Positions 25,437-33,993 of a stretch of 64,000 nucleotides of DNA are shown one piece after another. Numbering within the stretch: position 1 is the stretch's first letter; each line of letters opens with the position of its first letter. This DNA comes from Paracoccus luteus (lineage in GTDB: Bacteria; Pseudomonadota; Alphaproteobacteria; Rhodobacterales; Rhodobacteraceae). The stretch lies in assembly GCF_004522155.1 (NCBI RefSeq), contig NZ_SDEA01000012.1, positions 1-64,000 on the forward strand. The letters are read 5' to 3'. The position numbers and the translations under genes were made by a program. The notes under the pieces were generated by a model that was given only the letters and a program-made list of their open reading frames with translations, had not been told where the DNA came from and ran no database searches.

Positions 25437-25644
25437 GCCGCCGCCCTAGCCCTTGCGCGCGACCAGCGTCGCCCGGTCCCCCGGATCGTGGCGCGCGGCG
25501 ACCGGGGCACTGGCCGCCATACCGACACAAGCGGTTCTCGCGCAATCGCCCGGCGTAGGCCGCCGCCCTAGCCCTTGCGCACGACCAGCGTCGTCCAGTC
25601 TCCCAGATCCTCGCGCGCGGCGACCGGGGCACCGGCCGCGGCAT
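25413..25644. repeat. Diverged 122-bp tandem duplication at a convergent gene junction
   Basis: The block from 25413 to about 25522 recurs from 25535 to about 25644 at a 122-base offset, with scattered substitutions. Each copy spans the last codons of the coiled-coil gene, its stop region and, on the minus strand, the last 20-odd codons of prmA. The left copy encodes a relic of the PrmA tail (VAARHDPGDRATLVARKG with stop) against VAAREDLGDWTTLVVRKG in the working gene. Confidence 0.85.
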
Positions 25645-26437
25645 AGGCGGCGGCGACCTGATCGGCCTGCGTGGTCAGGATGCCCGACAGGATCGCCCGC
25701 CCGCCCGGCTCGAGGTTTTCGGCCATCTGCGGGGCCAGGTCGATCAGCGGCTGCTTGAGGATGTTGGCGAAGATCAGCCCATAGGGCGCGGCATCGGCCA
25801 GCAGCGGATGGGCGAAGCCTTGCGAGACGACGCATTCCACGCGACCCGCCAGCCCGTTGGCGATGACGTTGGCGGCGGCGGTTTCCACCGCCTGCGGGTC
25901 GATGTCGCCCGCCAGCACCACCCCCGGCAACACCCGGGCCGCGGCCATCGCCAGCACCGCCGTGCCGCAGCCGATGTCGGCCACGCGGCCCGACAGCGCC
26001 CCGGCCGTCGCCAGCCGGTCCAGCGCCAGCAGGCAGCCGCGCGTGGTGTCGTGGTGGCCGGTGCCGAAGGCCATCGCCGCCTCGATGCACAGGGCCTGCG
26101 CGCCGGGCGGCACCTTGTCGGCGTCATGCGCGCCGTGGACGAAGAACCGCCCCGCGACGACGGGCGTCAGCTCGCGCCGGACATGGGCGACCCAGTCCAC
26201 CTCGGGCAGTTCGGACACCGCAAAGGGGCGCGCCCCGTGCGCGGCGGCCAGCAGCGACAGCGCGATCTGGTCGGGGCTTTCGGTGAAATAGGCGCCGACC
26301 TCCCACAGGCCGGAGCCGTCCTCGATCTCGAAGACGCCCGTGCCCGACGGCTCGGGCGCCAGATCCTCGCAGGCAAGGGCCAGCGCCTCGGCGGCCTCGC
26401 GCCCGGCCGCCGTGGTCAGCGCGGTCCAGGTGGGCAT
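25568..26437 (-). CDS. prmA: Ribosomal protein L11 methyltransferase
   Basis: 289 residues, SAM-dependent methyltransferase. The N-terminal L11-recognition domain is followed by the class I fold with AFGTGHHDTT and VADIGCGTAVLAMAAARV, then the N-P-P-Y-like position replaced by FANILKQPL as usual in PrmA. It trimethylates L11 at several amino groups. Start ATG 26437 shares one base with the msrA stop (TGATG), so translation is coupled. Its 3' end is duplicated downstream (25413-25534). Confidence 0.93.
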   Translation of the reverse strand: MPTWTALTTAAGREAAEALALACEDLAPEPSGTGVFEIEDGSGLWEVGAYFTESPDQIALSLLAAAHGARPFAVSELPEVDWVAHVRRELTPVVAGRFFVHGAHDADKVPPGAQALCIEAAMAFGTGHHDTTRGCLLALDRLATAGALSGRVADIGCGTAVLAMAAARVLPGVVLAGDIDPQAVETAAANVIANGLAGRVECVVSQGFAHPLLADAAPYGLIFANILKQPLIDLAPQMAENLEPGGRAILSGILTTQADQVAAAYAAAGAPVAAREDLGDWTTLVVRKG

Positions 26438-27105
26438 CAGGCGGCGCCGCCCGCGACCGCCGACCCGCCCCCCGACGACGAGGGTGAGGGTTCGGGATTG
26501 CCGTCGCCGCCGCCCGCCGCCGCCTCGTGCAGGGCAGCCGCCTGCGACGCCTGCACGCCGGTCCCGCGCAGCCCGCAATAGCCGTTAGGCACCTTGTGCA
26601 GGTATTGCTGGTGATCCTCTTCGCGGGCGCGCCAGAAACGGGTCAGCGGCGCGATCTGGGTGGTGATGGCGGGAAAGCCCGCCACGGCCAGCCGGTTGTT
26701 GTAATCGACGCGGCTTGCCTCGGCCGCGGTCTGCTGGCTGTCGTGGGTGGTGAAGATGACCGACCGATACTGGTCGCCCACGTCGTTGCCCTGGCGGTTG
26801 CCCTGGGTCGGGTCGTGGTTTTCCCAGAAAACCTTCAGGATCTGTTCCAGGCTGACGCGGCTGGGGTCGAAGACGACGCGCACCACCTCGGCGTGGCCGG
26901 TCCCGCCGGCGCAAACCTGCCGATAGCTTGGGTCGTCGGCCGTGCCGCCGGCAAAGCCGACCTCGGTCAGCCAGACGCCGTCCAGCTGCCAGAACAGCCG
27001 CTCGACCCCCCAGTAACAGCCCATGCCCAGCACGATTTCCTCGTATCCGTGGGGGGCCGGGGCGCCCATCGGACGGCCGAATATCGCGTGAATGGGGGCG
27101 GTCAT
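26437..27105 (-). CDS. msrA: Peptide-methionine (S)-S-oxide reductase
   Basis: 222 residues, repairing oxidised methionine. The active site is GMGCYWG with Cys30; the usual GCFWG phenylalanine is Tyr here, a tolerated substitution. GGTADDPSYRQVCAGGTGHAEVV and DPTQGNRQGNDVGDQYRS are further MsrA signatures. A Gly/Ser/Ala-rich tail of about 25 residues extends beyond the normal end. ATG 27105 is preceded by AGGAG. It is the first gene of a two-gene unit with prmA. Confidence 0.94.
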   Translation of the reverse strand: MTAPIHAIFGRPMGAPAPHGYEEIVLGMGCYWGVERLFWQLDGVWLTEVGFAGGTADDPSYRQVCAGGTGHAEVVRVVFDPSRVSLEQILKVFWENHDPTQGNRQGNDVGDQYRSVIFTTHDSQQTAAEASRVDYNNRLAVAGFPAITTQIAPLTRFWRAREEDHQQYLHKVPNGYCGLRGTGVQASQAAALHEAAAGGGDGNPEPSPSSSGGGSAVAGGAA

Positions 27106-27232
27106 GGCAGGCTCCTGTTCATGTTGCGCCACAGTTAGGGGCGGCAGGGCGATTGCACAACGTCTTGCGCTGCCACAAGGTTCTGCCAAGCTGCGTCGCG
27201 CGCGGAAAATGGGTGCGGAGGAGTAAACGATC

Positions 27233-27973
27233 ATGCGGCTGACCGGCAGGACGGCAATCGTCACGGGGGGCGGGTCCGGGTTCGGCGCGGGGATCGCCCG
27301 CAAGCTCGCAGCCGAAGGGGCCGAGATCATGGTCGCCGACATCAACCCCGAGGCGGCCGGCGCCCTGGTGTCCGAGGTGGGGGGCCTCGCCCATACGGTG
27401 GACGTGTCGAACGCCGACAGCGTGGCCGAAATGGCCGCCGCGGCGCTGGCGGCCTGGGGGCGCGTGGACATCCTGGTCAACAACGCCGGCATCACCCATC
27501 TGCCGACCCCCATGCAGGACGTGGACGAGGCCGAGTTCGACCGCGTGTTCGCCGTCAACTGCAAGTCGGTCTATCTGACCGCGCGGGCGCTGGTCCCCGC
27601 GATGACCGACATGGGCCGCGGGTCGATCGTCAACATCGCGTCCACCGCCGGGCTGTCGCCGCGCCCGCGGCTCAGCTGGTACAACGCATCCAAGGGCTGG
27701 ATGATCACCGCGACCAAATCGATGGCGATCGAGCTTGCGCCCGGCGGCGTCCGTGTCAACGCGCTGTGCCCGGTGGCGGGCGAGACGCCGCTGCTGGCCT
27801 CATTCCTGGGCGAGGACACGCCCCAGATGCGCGCCAAGTTCCTGGCGACGATCCCGCTGGGCCGCTTTTCCACGCCCGAGGATCTGGGCAACGCCGCCTG
27901 CTTTCTCGCCTCGGACGAGGCGGCGATGATCACCGGCGCGGTGCTGACCGTGGACGGCGGGCGCTGCATCTAG
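27233..27973 (+). CDS. SDR-family oxidoreductase
   Basis: 246-residue classical short-chain dehydrogenase/reductase. It has the cofactor motif TGGGSGFG (11-18), VADI with an acidic residue after strand 2 that favours NAD(H), NNAG, the catalytic Ser in NIASTAG, and YNASK. The C-terminal VLTVDGGR is typical of FabG-like and 3-oxoacyl/glucose dehydrogenase-like members. The substrate is unknown. Strong GGAGGAG ribosome-binding site at about 27216. Only three bases separate it from the P1 peptidase gene, so the two form an operon. Confidence 0.88.
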   Translation: MRLTGRTAIVTGGGSGFGAGIARKLAAEGAEIMVADINPEAAGALVSEVGGLAHTVDVSNADSVAEMAAAALAAWGRVDILVNNAGITHLPTPMQDVDEAEFDRVFAVNCKSVYLTARALVPAMTDMGRGSIVNIASTAGLSPRPRLSWYNASKGWMITATKSMAIELAPGGVRVNALCPVAGETPLLASFLGEDTPQMRAKFLATIPLGRFSTPEDLGNAACFLASDEAAMITGAVLTVDGGRCI

Positions 27974-27976
27974 GCC

Positions 27977-29041
27977 ATGCGACCGGGGCGGCTGAACCTG
28001 ATCACCGACGTCGCCGGCCTGCGCGTCGGCCATGCCGATGACGCGGCGCTGAAATCCGGGGTGACGGTGCTGACGGCGGATGCGCCCTTTGCCGCCGGGG
28101 TGCATGTGATGGGCGGCGCGCCCGGCACGCGGGAAACCGACCTGCTGGCGCCCGACAAGCTGGTGCAGGCGGTGGACGCGCTGGTGCTGGCGGGCGGGTC
28201 GGCGTTCGGCCTTGGCGCCTGCGACGGGGTGATGGCGGGGCTGCGCGCGGCCGGGCGCGGCTTTGCCGTGGGTCCGGCGCTGGTCCCCATCGTGCCCGGC
28301 GCGATCCTGTTCGACCTGCTGAACGGCGGCGACAAGGGCTGGACCGACAACCCCTATCCGGCGCTGGGGCGGCGGGCGCTGGACGCGGCAGCAGCCCGCT
28401 TTGCCCTGGGCAGTGTGGGCGCAGGGACGGGCGCGATGACCGCGCAGTGGAAAGGCGGGCTGGGTTCCGCCTCGGCGGTGCTGGCGGATGGAACGACGGT
28501 CGGCGCGCTGGTCGCGGTGAACGCGCTGGGGTCGGTGACGGCGCCGTCTGGTCAGTTCTGGGCCGCGCCCTGGGAACTGGACGCCGAGTTCGGCGGCCTG
28601 GGCCTTGGCGGACCCTGGCGGCCCGCCGACGAGCCCGTGGCGCAAAAGCGGCTGGGCGAGGCCACGACCATCGCCGTCGTCGCGACCGACGCCGCGCTGG
28701 ACAAGGCGGGGCTGACGCGGCTGGCGACGGCCGCGCACGACGGGCTGGCGCGCGCCATCGTGCCGTCGCACAGCCCGTTCGACGGCGACCTGGTGTTCGC
28801 CCTGTCCACCGCCGCGCGCCCCGCCGCCGACGCCTTCGCGCTGTCGCACGCCGACGCATTCATGCTGTCGCATGCGGCCGCCTGCGTGCTGGCGCGGGCC
28901 GTGGCGCGGGCGGTGTTCAGCGCCACGGCCGCCGCGGGCGACCTGCAACCCGCCTGGGCGCATGGCAAAGGGCGGGACCGTGCGGTCCCGCCCCATCGCC
29001 ATGCCTTGGGTGAGGGATTACCCGGCGACGATCAGCGATAA
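27977..29041 (+). CDS. P1-family (DmpA-like) peptidase with run-on C-terminus
   Basis: 354 residues. DmpA/P1 peptidases are Ntn-type aminopeptidases or beta-peptidases that self-cleave before a nucleophilic serine. The N-terminal LITDVAGLRVGHADD, the LVLAGGSAFGLGACDGV block and KGGLGSAS (probable cleavage site and nucleophile) are present. The conserved fold seems to end at about GDLQPAWAHG; the next 25 residues are encoded across a perfect ten-base hairpin and look unrelated to the family. Loss of the original stop codon or a small frameshift is likely. The ORF then runs 10 bases into the end of the convergent DUF1236 gene. Confidence 0.8.
   Translation: MRPGRLNLITDVAGLRVGHADDAALKSGVTVLTADAPFAAGVHVMGGAPGTRETDLLAPDKLVQAVDALVLAGGSAFGLGACDGVMAGLRAAGRGFAVGPALVPIVPGAILFDLLNGGDKGWTDNPYPALGRRALDAAAARFALGSVGAGTGAMTAQWKGGLGSASAVLADGTTVGALVAVNALGSVTAPSGQFWAAPWELDAEFGGLGLGGPWRPADEPVAQKRLGEATTIAVVATDAALDKAGLTRLATAAHDGLARAIVPSHSPFDGDLVFALSTAARPAADAFALSHADAFMLSHAAACVLARAVARAVFSATAAAGDLQPAWAHGKGRDRAVPPHRHALGEGLPGDDQR
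28970..28993. terminator. Hairpin inside the 3' end of the P1 peptidase ORF
   Basis: Perfect ten-base stem GGGCGGGACC / GGTCCCGCCC with a four-base loop. On the minus strand it is followed by CCCTTTGCC. It has the form of a transcription terminator for the convergent pair yet lies within the coding frame of the P1 peptidase. Confidence 0.65.
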
Positions 29042-29703
29042 ATATAGACGATCCGGCGGTCCGTCGGGTTCACCAGCACCGGCTGGCCGTTGACCACGAC
29101 ATAGCGGTAATCGGGCTGCTCGGGGATCTCGTAAAGCGTCACCGAGTCGGGGATGCCGGCGCCCACCACGACCTCTCCGTCAAGGACGACGGGGGTCTGG
29201 GGATTGGCGGTGATATAGGTCTGGACCTCGGGGGCGGGCTGCATGTCGGCCGCGGCCCCGGCGGAACCGCCGATCGCGCCGCCCACGACCGCGCCCACCG
29301 GACCGGCGATCAGCGCGCCCATCGCGGCCCCGGTCGCGCCGCCCACGGCGGCGTCGGCGGCCTGGTTGGCCGGATCGGGGGCGGGCGCCTCGACCACGGT
29401 CACGCCGACGGCTTGGCGGTTGGGATAAAGCGGCTGGATCGCGTCACCGACCTTGGCAGTCAGATAGTCGCCATAGGCCCAGCCCTGCTGGTCCTTGTAG
29501 GTGACCTGGCACCAGTTGGCGGACTCAATGCAGCCGGTCACGGAAACCTCGTCGCCGTTGGCGATGACGCCGACCACCGGCGCGGTCGAATCCGGCCCGG
29601 ACCGCAGGTTCAGGTCGGTCCCGGCGGTGGCCATCGTCTGGGCGGACGCCGCCCCGGCAAGGACGGTCACGGCGGCGGCGGTGGTCAGGAAAAGGTTGCG
29701 CAT
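29032..29703 (-). CDS. Secreted SH3 / DUF1236 protein
   Basis: 223 residues. A signal peptide (cleavage near ASA-Q, residue 21) is followed by a bacterial SH3 domain at about 28-85 (LNLRSGPDSTAPVVG, WCQVTYKDQQGWAYGDYL). A glycine-zipper membrane-like segment spans about 115-155 (GATGAAMGALIAGPVGAVVGG, shortened), and a C-terminal DUF1236 motif reads PDSVTLYEIPEQPDYRYVVV ... RRIVYIY. Probably a periplasmic or outer-membrane-associated envelope protein. It is monocistronic and converges with the P1 peptidase gene. Confidence 0.82.
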   Translation of the reverse strand: MRNLFLTTAAAVTVLAGAASAQTMATAGTDLNLRSGPDSTAPVVGVIANGDEVSVTGCIESANWCQVTYKDQQGWAYGDYLTAKVGDAIQPLYPNRQAVGVTVVEAPAPDPANQAADAAVGGATGAAMGALIAGPVGAVVGGAIGGSAGAAADMQPAPEVQTYITANPQTPVVLDGEVVVGAGIPDSVTLYEIPEQPDYRYVVVNGQPVLVNPTDRRIVYIYR

Positions 29704-29873
29704 CGGTTCATTCCTTGTGTTCGGCCGCCTTTCAGCGGCTGGCGGGGTGACAACAGGCGGCGTGCCGGACCGGTTCGTTCACAAGATCGTTGCGTCGGGT
29801 GGCGGCTGGACAGGACGGTCCGGCGGGGTCAGGATGCGCGCAACCGTCCGCCGCCAATTTCCCCGAGGATCCG

Positions 29874-31352
29874 ATGACCGCCCATTCGACCGACCTGCGC
29901 ACCCTGCTGAAAGACCCGTCGCTGCTGGAAACCCGCGCCTTCGTGGCGGGCGAATGGGTCGATGCCGACGACGGCCGGACCTTTCCGGTCCGCAACCCCG
30001 CCCGCGGCGATGTCATCGCCGAGGTCGCGGACCTGTCGCGCGCCGAGGTCAGGCGCGCCATCGGGGCGGCGGCGGCCGCCATGAAGGACTGGGCCGCGCG
30101 CACCGCCAAGGACCGCGCGCAGGTGATGCGGCGCTGGTTCGACCTGATGATGGCGAATCAGGACGATCTGGCCCGCATCCTGACCGCCGAACAGGGCAAG
30201 CCCCTGCCCGAGGCCAAGGGCGAGATCGCCTATGGCGCGTCGTTCATCGAGTGGTTCGGCGAGGAGGCCAAGCGCGTCTATGGCGAGACGATCCCCGGCC
30301 ACATGCCCGACAAGCGCCTGACCGTGCTGCGCCAGCCGATCGGGGTCGTCGGCTCGATCACGCCCTGGAACTTTCCCAACGCCATGATCACCCGCAAATG
30401 CGGCCCGGCGCTGGCCGTCGGCTGCGGCTTTGTCGCCCGTCCGGCCGCCGAAACGCCGCTGTCGGCGCTGGCGCTGGCCGTGCTGGGGGAACGCGCGGGG
30501 CTGCCCAAGGGCATCCTGTCGGTCGTGACCTCGTCGCGGTCGTCCGACATCGGGAAAGAGTTCTGCGAGAACCCGGCGGTGCGAAAGTTGACCTTCACCG
30601 GATCGACCGAGGTCGGGCGCATCCTGCTGCGGCAGGCGGCGGATCAGGTGCTGAAATGCTCGATGGAGCTGGGCGGCAACGCACCCTTCATCGTCTTCGA
30701 CGACGCCGACCTGGACGCGGCGGTCGATGGCGCGATGGCGTCCAAGTTCCGCAACAACGGCCAGACCTGCGTCTGCGCCAACCGCATCTATGTGCAGGCG
30801 GGCGTCTATGACGAGTTCGCCCGGCGGCTGGCCAAGGCGGTGGACAAGCTGACCGTGGGCGACGGGCTGAAGGACGGGACCACCACCGGCCCGCTGATCA
30901 ACGCCGACGCGGTGGAAAAGGTCGAGGAGCATATCGCCGACGCGCTGGACCGCGGCGCGCAGGTCGTCACGGGCGGCAAGCGCCACGACCTGGGCGGCTC
31001 GTTCTTCCAGCCGACGGTGGTGACGGGGGTTCCGGCGGACGCCAAGGTCGCGACCGAGGAAACCTTTGGCCCCCTTGCGCCCCTGTTCCGCTTCGACACC
31101 GAGGACGAGGTGGTCGCCAAGGCCAACGACACGATCTTCGGCCTTGCCGCCTATTTCTATGCCCGCGACATCGGCCGCATCACGCGCGTTCAGGAATCGC
31201 TGGAATACGGCATCGTCGGCGTGAACACCGGCATCATCTCGACCGAGGTCGCCCCCTTCGGCGGCGTCAAGCAATCGGGGCTGGGCCGCGAGGGGTCGCG
31301 CCACGGGATCGAGGACTATCTGGAACTGAAATACGTCTGCCTGTCGGTTTGA
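29874..31352 (+). CDS. gabD: NAD(P)-dependent succinate-semialdehyde dehydrogenase
   Basis: 492 residues, aldehyde dehydrogenase superfamily. PIGVVGSITPWNFPNAM, FTGSTEVGR, the general-base Glu in MELGGNAPFIVF, and the nucleophile in NNGQTCVCANR match GabD, which oxidises succinate semialdehyde to succinate in GABA catabolism. The two cysteines in QTCVC are a feature of redox-regulated GabD enzymes. ATG 29874 was chosen because GAGGAT precedes it. No GABA transaminase gene is adjacent. Confidence 0.9.
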   Translation: MTAHSTDLRTLLKDPSLLETRAFVAGEWVDADDGRTFPVRNPARGDVIAEVADLSRAEVRRAIGAAAAAMKDWAARTAKDRAQVMRRWFDLMMANQDDLARILTAEQGKPLPEAKGEIAYGASFIEWFGEEAKRVYGETIPGHMPDKRLTVLRQPIGVVGSITPWNFPNAMITRKCGPALAVGCGFVARPAAETPLSALALAVLGERAGLPKGILSVVTSSRSSDIGKEFCENPAVRKLTFTGSTEVGRILLRQAADQVLKCSMELGGNAPFIVFDDADLDAAVDGAMASKFRNNGQTCVCANRIYVQAGVYDEFARRLAKAVDKLTVGDGLKDGTTTGPLINADAVEKVEEHIADALDRGAQVVTGGKRHDLGGSFFQPTVVTGVPADAKVATEETFGPLAPLFRFDTEDEVVAKANDTIFGLAAYFYARDIGRITRVQESLEYGIVGVNTGIISTEVAPFGGVKQSGLGREGSRHGIEDYLELKYVCLSV

Positions 31353-31395
31353 TCGGGGGCGGGGCGGATTTCAAAATGGCGTTCGCCCTTGAGAA

Positions 31396-31461
31396 CGGGG
31401 CGGCCTTGGAACTGCCTGCCAGGCTGATCGGGGCGGCCTTGGAGCTGCCTGCCAGGCTGAT
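31396..31461. repeat. 33-bp tandem repeat, two copies
   Basis: Two adjacent 33-base units (GGGGCGGCCTTGGA...CAGGCTGAT) differ at one position (GAACTG versus GAGCTG). They lie 43 bases past the gabD stop. Confidence 0.85.
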
Positions 31462-31660
31462 CGAGGGGGGCGGGGAACGGTCCCCGCCATGTCTGCCGGT
31501 CTCGTCGGCGTAAGGGGAAGCCCTGATCGGGACAGGGGAGGTCCTGAGGACAGGGCGCCCCTCCGCCCTGCTTGCCTGCTTGATGGACGGGGCGGGGGGC
31601 AGATCCCGCCACGCCTGTCGGTCTGACCGGGGGCGGAGGACAGCCTCACCGTGCCCGCCT

Positions 31661-31695
31661 GTCCGACCGGGGGGGGACCGTCCCCCCGATCGGAC
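31661..31695. terminator. Hairpin after the M10 protease gene
   Basis: A stem of about 14 pairs with one mismatch: GTCCGA-C-CGGGGGG paired with CCCCCCG-A-TCGGAC. It begins seven bases beyond the protease stop on the minus strand. There is no T tract, but position and strength suggest a terminator. Confidence 0.6.
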
Positions 31696-31701
31696 GGAAT
31701 C

Positions 31702-33891
31702 TCAGATCAGGATCAGATCGTCGTGCAACGAGGCGGTGGTCGCCCCGTCGATGACCAGCCGCGCGCCGTTGATCCACAGGCTGACGCCGGTGGCGGTCTC
31801 GACCGCGCCGGCCAGCACGTCGGCGGCGGTCACGCCGGCCCGCCCGGTCACGATCCGCAGCACGTCCACGTCGTCCTGCCAGTCGGCGATGCGGCCGCCG
31901 CTGCCGGCGCGGAACTGGAACACGTCCGCGCCGCCGCCGCCGGAGATCACATCCCAGCCGCCGCCGCCGTCGATGACATTGCCCGCGCCATTGCCGACGA
32001 TGGTGTTGGACAGCGCATTGCCCATCACGCGCGATGCGGCGGTGCCGGTCAGGGTGGCGTGTTCGACATGCGCGCCCAGCACGAGGTCGCCGGCGCTGAG
32101 GATGCGATCGATGCCGCCGCCCGCCACCTCGACCACGGTGTCGGCCGAATCCTTGACATAGACGTCGTTGCCCGCGCCGCCCACCAGCCGGTCGGCACCC
32201 AGGCCGCCGGTCAGCGTGTCGTTCCCGGCCATGCCGGTCAGCGTGTCGGCCCCTGCCCCGCCCAGCAGCCGGTTCGCCGCCCCGTTCCCCAGCAGCCAGT
32301 TGTTCAGCACGTTGCCGGTGCCGGTCACGGCCCCCGCCAGCAGCTGCAGGTTTTCCAGATGCGCGCCCAGCGTCAGGTTCAACGCCGTCTGCACCGTGTC
32401 GGTGCCGGCGTTCGCAAGCTCGACCACCGTGTCGCCCGGGGTCACGATGAACAGGTCGTCGCCCATCCCGCCGGCCAGCCGGTCGGTTCCCGCGCCGCCG
32501 ATCAGCGTGTCGGCGCCCAGCCCCCCCTGCAGGGTGTCGGCGCCGCCGTTCCCCAGGATGCGGTTGCCCGCGGCATTGCCCCAGACCGCGTCGGCCCCCG
32601 ATCCGCAGGACAGGTTCTCGATCACCGTGCCGCGCGCGATGGACAGGTTCCCGACCAGCCCATAACAGCTGGAGACGGTCCCCCCCGTCATGCTGACGCG
32701 CTGCGCCTGGGCGTCGTTGGCCAGGTTCAGCAGATCGACGCCGCCCTGGTCCAGGATCGTCATGGTGATGTCGGCGCCATTGGCCATCATCCGCGAGGCG
32801 ATGCCCATCGCGCCCCCGACATTCGCCCCCGCCCCCCAGACGTTGTCGCCCGCGAACAGGTTGCGCGGCGCGCCGTAAAGTTCCTGCACCGCCAGGATGT
32901 CGGCGATCATCGGCGTCACGACATAGGCGCGGGACGCATCGACCCAGGTGTTGTCCAGCTGGTCGAAATACGACATCACCGTCGCCTGCCAGCTGTCGTT
33001 GGCATAAAGCGCATCGGTCGCGTAATCGCCGGTGCCGTTGTAAAGCCCGGCGTGGCCCAGACCCAGCGCGTGCCCGATCTCGTGGATATAGGTCTGGTAT
33101 TCATAGCTGTTATAGCCCGTGCCGGGGCTGTCGAACCAGTATTGCGGGATGCGGACCAGCGCCTGGGTGTCATAGCCGCCCGACGACCGCAGGACGGTGG
33201 AATAGGCCCCCTGCCCGTCGTCGACCTCGTCGAACATGATGTTGGCGTCGCCGTGGGTGACGGCCTGGAACTGCAGCCCCGACACCTGCGACCAGGCCGA
33301 CAGCGCCGCCAGCGCCAGATCCCTGGCGACCGGGCGCAGCGCCGTCAGGTTGACGGTCAGCGTGTCGCCGGCTTGCGCGTCGAAATGGTGCCGGTCCCAT
33401 CCCGTCGCCTGCCAGAACCCGTCGGTCAGGTAATCGGCGATGCGGTCCATCGTCCAAGGCTGGTCGGGCGGGGTGATGTGTTCGACCCGCAGCGCATAGT
33501 CGCCCGTCGATCCGCCATAGCCGCTGGCGTCGATGTAATAGGTTCCCGTCGTCGTGGCCGTCCATGTCACGACCGAATTGTCCCAGGTGCCGGTGTCGTC
33601 GTTCGACGCCAGCACCCCGCCGCCCGGCCCGCGCAGCGCCACGATCGTGTCGCCCATCGCGTAGTGGCCGTTCCCGGTCATCGTCACCCGATAGGTCTGC
33701 CCGGCGGTCAGCGTGACGGCGACCCAGTCGTGATCGTACGAGTTCGCGATCGTCCCGCCAAAGACCTGCCCCGGCGCCATGCGCGCGGTGGTCGCCCGGC
33801 TCTCCGCCGCATCGCCGGATTCCCAGACCGTAGGCGTCAGATAGGTGGCGAACACCGGGCGGGGTCCGGCGTCGGTCGGGGAATTGGGCAT
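31702..33891 (-). CDS. Secreted M10 (serralysin-like) metalloprotease with RTX repeats
   Basis: 729 residues without a Sec signal. Residues about 40-140 resemble a PPC (bacterial pre-peptidase) beta domain. The catalytic domain has HEIGHALGLGH with zinc ligands His270, His274 and His280, general base Glu271, and a downstream VMSYFDQ Met-turn. The C-terminal half is glycine/aspartate-rich nonapeptide repeats (GGAGADTLTG, GGLGADRLVG) that bind calcium, with an uncleaved C-terminal signal for type I secretion. Start ATG 33891, after GGAGA. No ABC/MFP secretion genes are nearby, so export must use a machinery encoded elsewhere. Product: an extracellular calcium-dependent protease. Confidence 0.9.
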   Translation of the reverse strand: MPNSPTDAGPRPVFATYLTPTVWESGDAAESRATTARMAPGQVFGGTIANSYDHDWVAVTLTAGQTYRVTMTGNGHYAMGDTIVALRGPGGGVLASNDDTGTWDNSVVTWTATTTGTYYIDASGYGGSTGDYALRVEHITPPDQPWTMDRIADYLTDGFWQATGWDRHHFDAQAGDTLTVNLTALRPVARDLALAALSAWSQVSGLQFQAVTHGDANIMFDEVDDGQGAYSTVLRSSGGYDTQALVRIPQYWFDSPGTGYNSYEYQTYIHEIGHALGLGHAGLYNGTGDYATDALYANDSWQATVMSYFDQLDNTWVDASRAYVVTPMIADILAVQELYGAPRNLFAGDNVWGAGANVGGAMGIASRMMANGADITMTILDQGGVDLLNLANDAQAQRVSMTGGTVSSCYGLVGNLSIARGTVIENLSCGSGADAVWGNAAGNRILGNGGADTLQGGLGADTLIGGAGTDRLAGGMGDDLFIVTPGDTVVELANAGTDTVQTALNLTLGAHLENLQLLAGAVTGTGNVLNNWLLGNGAANRLLGGAGADTLTGMAGNDTLTGGLGADRLVGGAGNDVYVKDSADTVVEVAGGGIDRILSAGDLVLGAHVEHATLTGTAASRVMGNALSNTIVGNGAGNVIDGGGGWDVISGGGGADVFQFRAGSGGRIADWQDDVDVLRIVTGRAGVTAADVLAGAVETATGVSLWINGARLVIDGATTASLHDDLILI

Positions 33892-33993
33892 CACGTCTCC
33901 GTCGGCGGTTGTGACTGGGGCCACGGGCATGCGCGGCCCGGTCAGGGCAGCCCTTACCACGCCATATGTTACGATTCCATTAGCGCGCGGCGA

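Larger units (their letters stand above)
31353..31701. other. GC-rich intergenic region with repeats and hairpin
   Basis: 349 bases between the convergent gabD and protease genes. It contains a 33-base tandem pair (31396-31461), several short CCTGTC/GGGGCGG reiterations and a strong hairpin at 31661-31695. No gene is recognised. Confidence 0.6.
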
